A stretch of 52,056 nucleotides of DNA from Mycobacteriales bacterium. Lineage in GTDB: Bacteria > Actinomycetota > Actinomycetes > JAFAQI01. Within the stretch, counting starts at the first letter, position 1. Every line of letters starts with the position of its first letter. Position numbers and translations under genes: made by a program. The notes under the pieces were generated by a model. It was not told the DNA's origin. It saw only the letters and a program-made list of their open reading frames with translations, and searched no databases. This document shows, piece by piece, positions 40,548 through 49,303 of this stretch. The DNA lies in assembly GCA_035550055.1 (NCBI GenBank), contig DASZRO010000106.1, positions 1 through 52,056 on the forward strand, written 5' to 3'.

Positions 40548-40626
40548 GAAGTAGCACACAACCCGGCCCCGGGACGGGGACAAAAGGGGCGGAGCGGGCA
40601 AATCGATACGGGTTGTGTGCTACTTC
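40548..40626 (+). repeat. 79-bp palindromic dispersed repeat, copy 2
   Basis: Perfect 18-bp inverted repeat (40548-40565 against 40609-40626) around a 43-base loop, same arms and orientation as copy 1 at 2551-2629, with only three substitutions in the 87 bases that also include the right-hand GGGGAGGG (to 40634). It lies in the 166-base convergent gap between the PucR-type regulator and the small basic protein. The position would suit a bidirectional terminator, but copy 1 lies between two genes of the same direction. The remaining gap, 40635-40685, is G/C-rich with nothing I recognise. Confidence 0.9.
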
Positions 40627-40685
40627 GGGGAGGGGGCGCACCGGCGCGGCGGGCGCGCGCGGCGGGCACTCGTGGCGGAGGGCGC

Positions 40686-40919
40686 TTACGACTTGCGCGC
40701 GGTCGCCTTGCCGCCCTTGCGACCGGCCTCGCGCTTCTGCGCGGTCGTTCCGCCCTGGGAAGAGTCCGACCGGCGGGTGCCTGATCCGCTCGCCTTGCCG
40801 CCGCGACTCGAGGCGCCCGGGGAGTTCGCGATCTTCGCCGCGCGTTCCTTGGACATCCCCTTGTCCTTGAGCGCCTCGTACTGCTTCTCGTTCTTCACGT
40901 TCGCACGGGTTCCAGGCAT
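40686..40919 (-). CDS. small basic KGG-like protein (DUF7218-like)
   Basis: 77 residues, Lys/Arg/Gly/Ser-rich and likely disordered. The N-terminal MPGTRANVKNEKQYEALKDKGMSKERAAKIANSPG is a conserved block in many actinobacteria; the C-terminal REAGRKGGKATARK resembles stress-related KGG repeats. GGAGG sits six bases before the ATG at 40919, so this short gene is well supported. Function unknown; nucleic-acid binding is suggested only by charge. Confidence 0.8.
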   Translation of the reverse strand: MPGTRANVKNEKQYEALKDKGMSKERAAKIANSPGASSRGGKASGSGTRRSDSSQGGTTAQKREAGRKGGKATARKS

Positions 40920-40985
40920 GTCGTACCTCCGATCCGGTTGTTCCCTGGAACTGCCCGAGCATGTGTCCGGCCGGACCGGCGAGGG

Positions 40986-41849
40986 CTACTGCTCGACCAC
41001 TCGCGGAAGCTCGTCGAGCAGCTCGCGGGCGAGGTAGCCGACCGCGCCGACCCGGTGAGCGAGCCGGTCGCCCGCGCCGGCGTGCGCGGTCAGCCCCCAC
41101 AGCGCAGCGGCCGTCGGCGTCGCGCCGCGGGCGGCGAACCCGGCGATCGCGCCGGCCAGCACGTCTCCCGAGCCGGAGGTGCCCAGGCCGCTGTTCCCCT
41201 TCGGCGTGCGCCACATTTGTCCGCTTGCCGAGGCGACGGTCGACCCGAGCACGACGACCGCCTGAAAGCGCCGCGCGATGGCGGCGGCGCGATCACCGTC
41301 ATCGCCGGCCGACCCCGAAGAGTCCTCGAGAAGCATGTCGGCCTCGGTCGCGTTCGGCGTCAGGATCAGCGCAGGGCGAGCGGTCTCACCGGTGAGCGCC
41401 TCGCAGGTGAGCGCCAACGCATCGAGGACGACGGGGATCTCCCGCGGCAACCGGTCGAGCAGTTCGGCGACGAAGCGGCGGGCCGATTCCGGGGCGCGCA
41501 TGCCCGGCCCGAGCAGCACGACGTCTGCCCGCTCGGCGGCGTCGAGCGCTGCGGCCGCGGCAGCAAGGGACAAGGCGCCGGCGCCGGTCTCCGGCAACCC
41601 GATGACGGCGGCCTCGGGAAGCGCGACCGCCGCGGCGACCGCCGTACTCGCGACCGTGGCGACAGTCAGCCGCCCGGCTCCGGCGCGCAGTGCCGCGAGG
41701 CCGGCGAGCAACGGAGCGCCCGGCGTCGAGACCGAGCCACCGATGACGGTGACCGACCCGCGATCGTTCTTGTCCTCGGCTCTGCGCGGGTCCGGCAGCG
41801 GCCACCGCTGGCGCAGCGCCACCCCGTCGACGAGCTCGGGTTCAGTCAT
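40986..41849 (-). CDS. nnrD: ADP-dependent NAD(P)H-hydrate dehydratase
   Basis: 287 residues, ribokinase-like fold. Motifs: VTVIGGSVSTPGAPLLAGLAALRAGAGRLTVA, LLGPGM, LTPNATEADML and the catalytic GLGTSGSGDVLAGAIAGFAARG. It repairs hydrated NAD(P)H in the cytoplasm. The epimerase domain with which it is often fused is absent, so this is a stand-alone dehydratase; length fits. It overlaps the histidine phosphatase upstream by eight bases. Confidence 0.88.
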   Translation of the reverse strand: MTEPELVDGVALRQRWPLPDPRRAEDKNDRGSVTVIGGSVSTPGAPLLAGLAALRAGAGRLTVATVASTAVAAAVALPEAAVIGLPETGAGALSLAAAAAALDAAERADVVLLGPGMRAPESARRFVAELLDRLPREIPVVLDALALTCEALTGETARPALILTPNATEADMLLEDSSGSAGDDGDRAAAIARRFQAVVVLGSTVASASGQMWRTPKGNSGLGTSGSGDVLAGAIAGFAARGATPTAAALWGLTAHAGAGDRLAHRVGAVGYLARELLDELPRVVEQ

Positions 41850-42564
41850 GTGAGGTGACCGGGGTTCGGGCGGCCTGCTCGACAGCGGTCGTGTCGGCGA
41901 AGGCGTCCAGCGCGAGGCGCCCGTCTTCGCGCTCGTAGCGGGTCACCGAGCAGTTCGGGACGAGCCCCGACAGCGCGACTGCGTCAGGTACGGCGAGCTG
42001 CTCGACCACGTAACGCGTCACCAGCACCGTGACGTCGTGGGTGAAGACCATCACCCGCTCCTCGGGAGCGGTGAGCCGCAGCTCGAGCAACGCCGACCGG
42101 ACACGCAGTGCGACGTCCGCCCACGACTCCCCTGCCGGCGGGCGGTACCAGAACTTGCCGAGATAGTCGTGCCGGCTCGCCTCATCCGGAAAGGCGTCCA
42201 TGACGCCCGCGCGGGTGAGCCGGTCCAGCACGCCCTGCTCACGGTCACGGAAGCGCTCGTCGACGAGGCGCGGCAACGCGTCGAGCTGCGCCACCCCCAA
42301 GGCGATCTCAGCGGTCTGCTGGGCGCGCCGGTACGCCGAGCTGACGACCAGGCTGGGCTTTCGGTCCGCTGGTTGCTCCTTCAACCAGTGACCCAGCGCC
42401 TCGGCTTGCCGCTCGCCGGTCTGCGACAGCGGTACGTCGATGTCGTTGACGGCGATGTCGAGGCGCAGCGAGCGGGCCTGAGCGGCGGCGAAGTCGGCGA
42501 CGTTCGCCGTGCTCTCGCCGTGCCGGACGAGCCAGAGCGACCTCGGCCAGGGGAACTCCTGCAC
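41842..42564 (-). CDS. histidine phosphatase family protein
   Basis: 240 residues. The catalytic RHG motif is at the N-terminus (LWLVRHGESTANV), with LSQTGERQAEALG, SSAYRRAQQTAEIAL and FTHDVTVLV completing the phosphoglycerate-mutase-like active site. Substrate unknown: a sugar phosphate, nucleotide or phosphoprotein are all possible. The GTG at 42564 has GGAAG seven bases upstream. It is divergent from Hsp20 and coupled to nnrD by an eight-base overlap. Confidence 0.85.
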   Translation of the reverse strand: MQEFPWPRSLWLVRHGESTANVADFAAAQARSLRLDIAVNDIDVPLSQTGERQAEALGHWLKEQPADRKPSLVVSSAYRRAQQTAEIALGVAQLDALPRLVDERFRDREQGVLDRLTRAGVMDAFPDEASRHDYLGKFWYRPPAGESWADVALRVRSALLELRLTAPEERVMVFTHDVTVLVTRYVVEQLAVPDAVALSGLVPNCSVTRYEREDGRLALDAFADTTAVEQAARTPVTSHD

Positions 42565-42667
42565 GTCACTTCCGGTGCCCAGTGCGTGCCGGTTTCACGC
42601 CCTGTCGTCAACGCGACCCGCGTCGCCGGGATGGAGCCGCAGCGTTGAAATTCCAGCCCGAGAGAAC

Positions 42668-42697
42668 TTGCGAATCGAGTTATAGGTTGTCTACACT
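42668..42697 (+). promoter_or_regulatory. probable promoter of the hsp20-merR operon
   Basis: TTGCGA (42668-42673), 18-base spacer, TACACT (42692-42697). Around the -35 box, AACTTG-CGAAT-CGAGTT (42665-42681) is an imperfect inverted repeat that could bind the HspR-like product of the downstream gene, but it does not match the CTTGAGT-N7-ACTCAAG HAIR consensus well. The rest of the 196-base divergent gap holds no recognisable element. Confidence 0.45.
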
Positions 42698-42760
42698 CCA
42701 GTTGTTCAGTTCGGAAGGTGCCGCCTGCCGGGCGCGCCTTGAACCCTTGGAGGTGTGCAG

Positions 42761-43186
42761 ATGCTGCTGGAGCGCTTTGACCCCTTCCTCGCCGAGTTCG
42801 ACCGAGTCGCCCAGCGCACGTTGGGCACCGCCGACGGCATCGGTCTGCCCATGGACATCGTTCGCAGCGGTGACGACCTGGTCGTCCGCATGGATCTGCC
42901 GGGCGTCGTGGAGCAGGACATCTCGATCACCCTGGAGAACCGGACGCTGACGATCGCCGCGCCGCGTCGTACCGCCTACGGCGAGGGCGACCAGGTGCTG
43001 TTGCAGGAGCGGTTCGACGGCGAGATCAGCCGCCGGGTACGGGTGCCCGAGTGGGTCGACGGCGAGGCCGTCACTGCCGACTACAACGCCGGCGTGCTGA
43101 CCGTCCACCTGCCGCTCGCCGAACGTGCGAAGCCCCGCACGATCACCGTCGGAGCCGGCGCGCCTGCCGCGGAAATCGGCAGCTGA
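42761..43186 (+). CDS. Hsp20-family small heat-shock protein
   Basis: 141 residues, normal for bacterial alpha-crystallin-type chaperones. The alpha-crystallin domain spans about residues 30-125 (MDIVRSGDDLVVRMDLPGVVEQDISITLENRTLTIAAPRR; FDGEISRRVRVPEWVDGEAVTADYNAGVLTVHLPL), ending with the A-GVL-T-V motif. It holds unfolded proteins in the cytoplasm. TTGGAGG seven bases before the ATG at 42761 decides the start over GTG 42755. Followed three bases later by an HspR-like regulator. Confidence 0.92.
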   Translation: MLLERFDPFLAEFDRVAQRTLGTADGIGLPMDIVRSGDDLVVRMDLPGVVEQDISITLENRTLTIAAPRRTAYGEGDQVLLQERFDGEISRRVRVPEWVDGEAVTADYNAGVLTVHLPLAERAKPRTITVGAGAPAAEIGS

Positions 43187-43189
43187 CCG

Positions 43190-43501
43190 ATGATTCACCG
43201 TGAACAGCGGCCTTACGACGACCCCTCGCGGCCGCTGTTCACGGTCGGCCAGGTCGCCGAGATGCTCGATGTGCAGCAGGCGTTCCTGCGTCGCCTCGAC
43301 AGCCACGACCTGGTCTCACCCGCCCGCTCCGAGGGCGCGCAACGGCGTTACTCGATCTCCGACATCGACCGGGTGAACGAGATCCGGGTCCTCGTCGAGG
43401 AAGGTCTCACGCTCGCCGGCGTACGCCGGGTGTTGGAGCTGCAAGCGCAGGTCGCCCGGATGAAGGCCGAGATCGCCACGCTTCGCAACGCCGCGTCCTG
43501 A
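43190..43501 (+). CDS. MerR-family, HspR-like regulator
   Basis: 103 residues. MerR helix-turn-helix at the N-terminus (LFTVGQVAEMLDVQQAFLRRLDSHDLVSPARSEGAQRRYSISDIDRVNEIRVLVEEGLTLAGVRRVLEL) followed by a short coiled coil (QAQVARMKAEIATL); no effector domain, as in HspR. It lies three bases after Hsp20 in the same operon, so autorepression of the heat-shock operon is the likely job. Ends 49 bases from a convergent hydrolase gene with no terminator hairpin that I can see. Confidence 0.88.
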   Translation: MIHREQRPYDDPSRPLFTVGQVAEMLDVQQAFLRRLDSHDLVSPARSEGAQRRYSISDIDRVNEIRVLVEEGLTLAGVRRVLELQAQVARMKAEIATLRNAAS

Positions 43502-43550
43502 CCGCACGCCACGATCTGACCGCACGCCGTCGCCGCGGACCCCGCCGACG

Positions 43551-44300
43551 TCAGCCGTCGAGGAATCGCGCGGTGAGCGCCGCAGCGACCGCGGGCGCGG
43601 CGTAGTCGACGGTGTGGGCCGCGCCCGCGACCTCCGCGGTCTGCGCGTCAGCGGCGAGGCCGGCAAGCCGGTCGAGCCACGCCGCCGGTGCGATCCGGTC
43701 CTCGCTGCCCCGGATCAGCAACACGGGCTGCCGCACGCAGCCGATGCGCTGCTCCGGCTGGTCGTTCAGACCCGCGAGCAAGGCGAACCACGGCGTCCGG
43801 ACCCCGCTCTGCGCGTAGCTGCGCAGCAATGACACCGCCAGTGACGGCGGTTCCTTCGGCGCGATCCGCAGCCATCGGGCGAACACCGTCGGCAGCGTGC
43901 GCGCCGCGGCGTCGAACGTCGGGCCGATCAGCACCAGCCGCCGCGCCGCCGACGCTGAACGAGCTGCCGCGGCCAGGACGATCTCGGTGCCGAACGAGTT
44001 GCCGATCAGGTCGACCGGCTCGCCGACGTAGCCGTCGAGGAACTCCAGCAAGGCGTCGGCGAACTCGTCCACGGTGCGGCATCGCCGCGGCGCGCGGCTG
44101 TGACCGAAACCCGGCATGTCCGGTACGACGACCAAGCGGCCGGTCGCGGCGAGCTCCGTCGCGTGCGGCATCAGGTAGTCCCCCGCGCCGAGTCCGGGCA
44201 CCATCACGACCGGCGGAACATCGCCACCGTGCTGACCGACCGAGCGAATGTGCCACGTCGTCACGCCGATGGTGCGCCGGCAGCTGCGCGGGTCAGTCAT
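43551..44300 (-). CDS. alpha/beta hydrolase
   Basis: 249 residues. Motifs PGLGAGDYLMPHA (oxyanion), PDMPGFGHS, GNSFGTE (nucleophile elbow with Asn/Phe instead of the usual residues but the G-x-S-x-G frame kept), RGSEDRIAPAAW (acid) and GAAHTVDY (His). The ATG at 44300 overlaps the upstream unknown gene's stop by four bases, and earlier in-frame residues are noise. Class resembles meta-cleavage hydrolases and carboxylesterases; substrate not determined. Confidence 0.88.
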   Translation of the reverse strand: MTDPRSCRRTIGVTTWHIRSVGQHGGDVPPVVMVPGLGAGDYLMPHATELAATGRLVVVPDMPGFGHSRAPRRCRTVDEFADALLEFLDGYVGEPVDLIGNSFGTEIVLAAAARSASAARRLVLIGPTFDAAARTLPTVFARWLRIAPKEPPSLAVSLLRSYAQSGVRTPWFALLAGLNDQPEQRIGCVRQPVLLIRGSEDRIAPAAWLDRLAGLAADAQTAEVAGAAHTVDYAAPAVAAALTARFLDG

Positions 44301-45688
44301 TGCGCGAGCCACTGCACGCCGTAGCGCTCCCCGCCGGCGACGACGGCCTGCTCGACGTGCTCGATCGGCAACGGCGCGGGCAGCGGCAGAGGCGAGCCGA
44401 AACGGCGCAGCGAGTCCGAGTAGTTCACCAGCGAGGCGAAGTCGGCAGGCCATCGGCGGGCGGCCACGCCCGCGAGCTCGGTCACCATGCCGCGTTCGGT
44501 GCCGACCTCGAGCCAACGTTCGGCCGCGGCGTAACCCGCGGAACGTACGCCGTGCGGGAACAACGTGACGAGCAGCTCGGCGAGCGCGGGTCGATCGGCT
44601 GCCGCGAGGTAGGTGTCCAGCGTGGCGAGTGACGGCTCGGTGCCGAACGTGAGCCACAGCGGCACGCTGCGCGTGGCGAGCATCCAAGTCGGCTCGACGC
44701 AGATGAAGGTCTCGGCGACCAGCCGCGACGGGCGCTCCCCCATCCCGGCAAACCAGTCGCGGTAGATGTCAGCGACCAGACCGCTGGGCGACTGGGGGTC
44801 CGGAAAGCGGATGCGGACGAGCCGGTAGCCCTCGGCGGAGGCGAGCGCCGCCAGGTCGTCGGCCAGCGCCTGCTCGAAGCCCCACTCCGCCTCGGGTGAG
44901 TGGTCGTCGACACCCGGGAAATCCCACGTGCCGACCGACGCGCGCTGCTCGCTCAGGAAGCGGCTGACCCGCTCGCTGCCGTCGACGTACTCCTCCGGGT
45001 CGAGGCCGCCGACCGCGCCTTGCTGGTAGACGTGCCGCTCGCCGCGCCGGGTGACCGGCCACGCCGTGGTGCAGTCGACGACGAGGATGGTGCCTCCGGG
45101 CACGAGCGTGTCACGCAGGTAGCGGCGGTAGGCCTCGGTCAGCGCGCGCAGCTTCATGCGGAAGTAGGCGATCCTTGCCACCATCAGCCGGTCCTGGTTC
45201 GGGTCGTGCATCTGGTGGATCTGCAGCCCGGGCTCACGCTCCAGCAACCGCTGCGAGGTGGTGGCCGCCAAGGAGGCATCTGACCGGCAGTCGTCAGGGT
45301 CGCCGCGGCGCTTGACCGGAACCAGGAACGTCTGCGGCAGCCACGGCACGCCCATCGCGGCGCACAGGTGCATGATCGCGCCGTTCGACGACCCGATCGC
45401 AACGGCCGGGCAGCGCCGCGGTCCGTACCTCTCGGTCACCCACGAGCTGAACCGCTCCGGGTCGACGTCGACGAGCTGGTCAGGCCGGACACCCTCGGTT
45501 GCTCCGTAGCGGCAGAACGTCTGCTTCCTGATCTGCTCGGGCAACAACCCGCTGGCCCGGACCAGGTGCGCGGCAGTCCGGGATCGACCGAGGCGGCGGT
45601 ACGGCTCGCGATGCAGCGCCGCCGCGAGGGCCCGAACCAGGCCGGTGGCCGAGTCGAAATCCGCGACGAACCGCGGCGGGCTGGTCAT
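44297..45688 (-). CDS. protein of unknown function with a GSSNG motif
   Basis: 463 residues, no family that I can name. An internal VAIGSSNGAIMHLCAAMGVPWLPQTFLVPVKRR looks like a hydrolase-type nucleophile turn, and VPGGTILVVDCTTAWPV and GYRLVRIRFPDP look like Rossmann-type strands; a Trp- and Arg-rich C-terminal half follows. No signal peptide or transmembrane helix. It overlaps the downstream alpha/beta hydrolase by four bases, so the two work together. Stops are well placed and codon use matches its neighbours, so it is a real gene; function open. Confidence 0.7.
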   Translation of the reverse strand: MTSPPRFVADFDSATGLVRALAAALHREPYRRLGRSRTAAHLVRASGLLPEQIRKQTFCRYGATEGVRPDQLVDVDPERFSSWVTERYGPRRCPAVAIGSSNGAIMHLCAAMGVPWLPQTFLVPVKRRGDPDDCRSDASLAATTSQRLLEREPGLQIHQMHDPNQDRLMVARIAYFRMKLRALTEAYRRYLRDTLVPGGTILVVDCTTAWPVTRRGERHVYQQGAVGGLDPEEYVDGSERVSRFLSEQRASVGTWDFPGVDDHSPEAEWGFEQALADDLAALASAEGYRLVRIRFPDPQSPSGLVADIYRDWFAGMGERPSRLVAETFICVEPTWMLATRSVPLWLTFGTEPSLATLDTYLAAADRPALAELLVTLFPHGVRSAGYAAAERWLEVGTERGMVTELAGVAARRWPADFASLVNYSDSLRRFGSPLPLPAPLPIEHVEQAVVAGGERYGVQWLAQ

Positions 45689-45761
45689 GACGGGCTCCCC
45701 GGCGTCTGTCCCTGACCACTCCCCGTCGCGGAGGTCGCGAAACGCGCGAGACGGCCGCCGA

Positions 45762-46721
45762 CTAACCGGCGAGCGCGGCGCCGATGCGCACGGTGAATCC
45801 GTCGCTGTCGGCGATCATCGCGACGTCGAGGTCGAGCTGGTGGGTGATCCACAGCCCCCGCCCCGCCTCTTCGGCGTCCGGGCTCGGGAGCAGCCCGACC
45901 AGCGGGTCGGCCGGGCCGTCGCCGCGGTCGTGAACGGCTAGCAGGACGCGGTCGTCGGCGAGCCAGCCGCGCACGGTCACCGGGGCGCGGCCGTGGCGGT
46001 GCGCGTTGACGAGTGCTTCGGTTGCCGCGAGAAGCAGCGCGTCGAGCCCGTCTCGGCCGATGCGATCACCCACGAGGTCGCGGATGGTGCTGCGAACGTC
46101 CGAGGGCGCGGGAGCCGCCAGCACGACGGCCGGTGCCGTGAGCTCCAGCGGATCCGCCGGCGCCGACCGGAAGTCAGCGAGCCGTCGCGGCTCCCGGTAG
46201 CTGTCATTGGTGAGGTGCGTGCCGTCGTGACCGAGCACGATCTGATGCAGGCTCCGCGCCTGGGTGATGACATCCGCGGGCGCGATCCGCGTGTCGTACA
46301 GGCAGGGCGCCCACACCGGCAGGTCACCGAGGGCGCGATCGACCGCCGCCTCGTAGCGGTCCCACCCGACGTAGGAGATGCCGTAGCCGGGATGGGGCAC
46401 GTTGCCGGCAATGCGGACCCGGGGCGCTCCGGCCGAGAGCCGTCGCTGGATGGCGGTACGCCAGCTGCCCAGCGCCTTGGCAGGCGTGGCATACGGACTC
46501 GCGTCGCTGATGTAGGAGATCGTCGGGGTCTCGGGCAGCCAGTTCCGCAGCAGCGCCGTCTTGTGCTCGTCGTAAGCGAAGATCACCGGCTCGCCGTTCG
46601 CCGCACCTTGCTGCGCGAACGGGACGATCAACGCCCGGAAGTCCTCGTCGGATCCGTAGAAGCCGACCTCGTGGAGGTAGCCGGGCGCAGCCTCGCGCGT
46701 CGCGGGGGCGTGCGCGCTCAT
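45762..46721 (-). CDS. MEDS-domain sensor fused to anti-sigma-factor-type ATPase
   Basis: 319 residues. Residues 15-170 form a MEDS (DcmR-like sensory) domain (GYLHEVGFYGSDEDFRALIVPFAQQGAANGEPVIFAYDEHK; GDLPVWAPCLYDTR). Residues about 215-318 are a HATPase_c_2 domain of the RsbW type: N-box EALVNAHRHGR, G1 VHDRGDG and G2 GRGLWITHQLDL. Such proteins switch stress sigma factors by phosphorylating an antagonist, here probably in answer to a small ligand. AGGAG eight bases before the ATG at 46721 decides the start. No sigma factor or antagonist gene is next to it. Confidence 0.85.
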   Translation of the reverse strand: MSAHAPATREAAPGYLHEVGFYGSDEDFRALIVPFAQQGAANGEPVIFAYDEHKTALLRNWLPETPTISYISDASPYATPAKALGSWRTAIQRRLSAGAPRVRIAGNVPHPGYGISYVGWDRYEAAVDRALGDLPVWAPCLYDTRIAPADVITQARSLHQIVLGHDGTHLTNDSYREPRRLADFRSAPADPLELTAPAVVLAAPAPSDVRSTIRDLVGDRIGRDGLDALLLAATEALVNAHRHGRAPVTVRGWLADDRVLLAVHDRGDGPADPLVGLLPSPDAEEAGRGLWITHQLDLDVAMIADSDGFTVRIGAALAG

Positions 46722-46932
46722 CGACAGAACTCCTGCGCCGGGTTCGACATATCGGGGATCGCGGCGGGTCGGTGCACGCGCATCGGGTGTGGAACCGTTT
46801 CCGTCACCCCCACTGCCGCCGCTGCGACTGTAACGCGTGCCCGCGAGAGCACCTGGCAACTGGTGTCTCGCCACGCTGTGGCCTGCGCCACGCGGCCGAT
46901 TCGGGCGGCGCGGCGGCGGGTATCCGCCCGGT

Positions 46933-47985
46933 GTGCAGACTCTCGCGTCGCGGGACGCCACGGCCGCGACCGTCGTACGCGAGCAGTGGGCGGACCTGGT
47001 CACCAACGCCGGACACGACCTGTCCACTCCGCTCGGGGTGGGCGCTGCGGCCACCGCGCTGCTGGAGGTGATGCCGCCGTTGGCATTGCCCGGCACCGGC
47101 CGCACCTGGGAGCGGTTCGAGGCCCTCGCGGCGATGGGTGCCGCCGACCTGTCCGTGGCGCGGATCCTGGAGGCGCACTTCGACGCCGAAGCCATCCTGC
47201 ACGAGCTCCACGCGGCGGACCTCGCGCAACCCGGCCGGCTGTGGGGGGTGTGGGCGGCGCAACCGCCGACCGCCCGCGTCGAGGCGCGCCGCGGCGCGGG
47301 CGAGTCCTGGTCGTTGGCCGGCACCAAGGCGTGGTGCAGCGGCGCGACGGTGTGCTCGCACGCGCTCGTCACCGCGACAGCCGCCGACGGGCCCCGGCTG
47401 TTCGCGGTCGCGCTCGCCGACCCGGCCGTGCGCCCCGGCCCGGACGAATGGGCGAGCGCGGCCCTCGCGGCTGCCGACACCAGGGCGGTCGAGTTCCGTG
47501 ACGCCTCCGCACGGGCGATCGGCCGAGCCCAGCACTACGTCGCCCGGCCCGGGTTCTGGCACGGCGCGGTCGGCGTCGCGGCGGTCTGGTACGGCGGAGC
47601 GCTCGGCGTCGGCCGCCGACTGCTCGAGGCGGGCCGCCGCGGCGACATCGGTGACATCGGCCGGGCCCATCTCGGTGGGGTCGGTGCATCGCTCGCGGCG
47701 GCGCGAGCGGCGTTGCGCGACGCGGCGACGGCGATCGACGACGATCCGCAGGACGCGTCAGGATGCGCCGCGATCCGAGCACGCGAGACCCGAGCCGTCG
47801 TCGAGGCGTCGGCGCTCGAGGTGATCGACCGGGTCGGCCGGGCGCTTGGGCCGGGGCCGCTGGCGTCGGAGCCCGAGCATCAGCAGCGCGTCGCGGATCT
47901 CACCTTGTATCTGCGGCAGAGCCACGCGGAGCGCGACCTCGCCGATCTCGGCGAACGCCTGATCTCCTCCCCGCTCACGTGGTGA
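46933..47985 (+). CDS. acyl-CoA-dehydrogenase-like protein of an ACAD/PIG-L/MT/GT cluster
   Basis: 350 residues, acyl-CoA dehydrogenase fold. Recognisable parts: GAADLSVARILEAHFDAEAIL, SLAGTKAWCSGATVCSHALVTA (the beta-domain flavin region) and the C-terminal helical domain (ACAAIRARETRAVVEASALEVIDRVGRALGPGPLA). It is shorter than a classical ACAD and I do not see the usual catalytic Glu, so the reaction may be an unusual flavin oxidation. GTG at 46933 is the likely start; upstream in-frame residues are noise. It overlaps the PIG-L gene by four bases. Confidence 0.78.
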   Translation: MQTLASRDATAATVVREQWADLVTNAGHDLSTPLGVGAAATALLEVMPPLALPGTGRTWERFEALAAMGAADLSVARILEAHFDAEAILHELHAADLAQPGRLWGVWAAQPPTARVEARRGAGESWSLAGTKAWCSGATVCSHALVTATAADGPRLFAVALADPAVRPGPDEWASAALAAADTRAVEFRDASARAIGRAQHYVARPGFWHGAVGVAAVWYGGALGVGRRLLEAGRRGDIGDIGRAHLGGVGASLAAARAALRDAATAIDDDPQDASGCAAIRARETRAVVEASALEVIDRVGRALGPGPLASEPEHQQRVADLTLYLRQSHAERDLADLGERLISSPLTW

Positions 47986-48704
47986 CGGTCGAGATCGCCC
48001 AGGACGGCACCGCCGAGAGCGAGTGGCAGAGCTGGCTCGGCAGTCGGGACTGGCCTGCACTCGACGCGGTCGAGCCCGGGCGGCGGGTGGTCGTGGTCGC
48101 CGCGCATCCCGACGACGAGGTGTTGGGGGTCGCGGGGCTGCTCTCGCGCCTGGCGCGACACCACCCGATCGTCGTGGTCTGGGCGACCGACGGCGAGGCC
48201 TCCCACCCGCACTCCACCGCCGTAGCTCCCAGCGAGCTGGCGCGGATCCGGCGCGCGGAGTCGCGCCGCGCACTGACGCGGCTCGGCATCGCCCCGGTGT
48301 CTGCTCGCCATCTCGGTCTGCCGGACAGCGGGCTGGCCGACCGGGAACACGACCTGCGACGTGAGCTGGAACGCCTGGTCACCCCGTACGACATCGTGAT
48401 TGCGCCGTGGGCGCACGACGGCCACCCCGACCACGAAGCCGCCGGGCGAGCCGCACGGTCGCTGGGCACCACCTGCTGGGAGTACCCGATCTGGGCCTGG
48501 CACTGGGCCGGTCCGGACGACCCGCGAGTGCCGTGGCAGAGCCTGCGACTGGTGCCCGGCGTCGACACGGAGCGCAAGGCTGCCGCGATCTGCGAGTTCG
48601 CCAGTCAGGTGCAGCCGCTGGGACCCGACCCGGCGGACGCACCGATCCTCCCGCCGCAGGTGCTGGCGCACTTCACTCGACCCTTCGAGGTCGTGTTCGG
48701 ATGA
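47982..48704 (+). CDS. PIG-L family deacetylase
   Basis: 240 residues. The zinc-binding AHPDDE motif is at residues 41-46 (VVVVAAHPDDEVLG), with the second histidine in AHDGHPDHEAAG. It should remove an N-acetyl group from a glucosaminyl or similar substrate, as MshB and LpxC-like PIG-L proteins do. The second of two tandem GTG codons (47982) gives the normal four-base GTGA overlap with the ACAD stop. It overlaps the methyltransferase start by four bases. Confidence 0.85.
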   Translation: MTVEIAQDGTAESEWQSWLGSRDWPALDAVEPGRRVVVVAAHPDDEVLGVAGLLSRLARHHPIVVVWATDGEASHPHSTAVAPSELARIRRAESRRALTRLGIAPVSARHLGLPDSGLADREHDLRRELERLVTPYDIVIAPWAHDGHPDHEAAGRAARSLGTTCWEYPIWAWHWAGPDDPRVPWQSLRLVPGVDTERKAAAICEFASQVQPLGPDPADAPILPPQVLAHFTRPFEVVFG

Positions 48705-49303
48705 CCCTGCATCAGGAATACTTCGACCGGATGTACGCCACGTCTGCCGACCCGTGGTCGCTGGACAGCCGCTGGTACGAACAACGCAAGTACGCGATCA
48801 CGATGGCCGGCTTGTCCCGGCCGCGATATCGCTACGCCTTCGAACCCGGCTGCTCGGTCGGCGTGCTGAGCGCGCAGCTGGCCACCCGCTGCGACTCCTT
48901 GCTGGCAGCCGACGTCGCCCCGGCCGCGGTCGCGGCGACCCGGGCCCGCCTGGCCGACGCGCCGGGAGCGGCGGTTGAGGTCATGAACATCCCGGCGCAG
49001 TGGCCGGTGGGCAGCTTCGACCTCATCGTGCTGTCGGAGGTGGGCTACTACCTGTCCCCCGACGACCTCGACGCCCTGGTGGCTCGCGCCGTCGGGAGTC
49101 TCGACAGGGACGCAGAGCTGTGCCTGGTGCACTGGTGCCATCCGGTCGCGGACTATCCGATGCTCGGCGACGAAGTCCACGACCGGTTCCTCGCCGAACC
49201 CGGGTTGCGATCTCTCGCTCACTACGACGATCCCGACTTCCGGCTGGATCTGCTGACCTGGGCCGACGCCCCGACACCGGCCCAACGCGAAGGCCTCGTC
49301 TGA
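48701..49303 (+). CDS. class I SAM-dependent methyltransferase (NodS-like)
   Basis: 200 residues, Rossmann methyltransferase of the nodulation-protein-S type. EYFDRMYATSADPWSLDSRWYEQRKYAITMAGL is the NodS-like start, FEPGCSVGVLSAQLA is the SAM-binding loop, and AADVAPAAVAATRARL carries the acidic ribose ligand. NodS N-methylates deacetylated chito-oligosaccharide, which fits the PIG-L deacetylase next to it. Four-base overlap with the PIG-L stop and one base with the glycosyltransferase. Confidence 0.87.
   Translation: MTLHQEYFDRMYATSADPWSLDSRWYEQRKYAITMAGLSRPRYRYAFEPGCSVGVLSAQLATRCDSLLAADVAPAAVAATRARLADAPGAAVEVMNIPAQWPVGSFDLIVLSEVGYYLSPDDLDALVARAVGSLDRDAELCLVHWCHPVADYPMLGDEVHDRFLAEPGLRSLAHYDDPDFRLDLLTWADAPTPAQREGLV

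Noticed and set aside
42665-42681. A HAIR (HspR) operator upstream of hsp20
   Set aside because: The inverted repeat is imperfect and does not fit CTTGAGT-N7-ACTCAAG; kept only as part of a low-confidence promoter entry.
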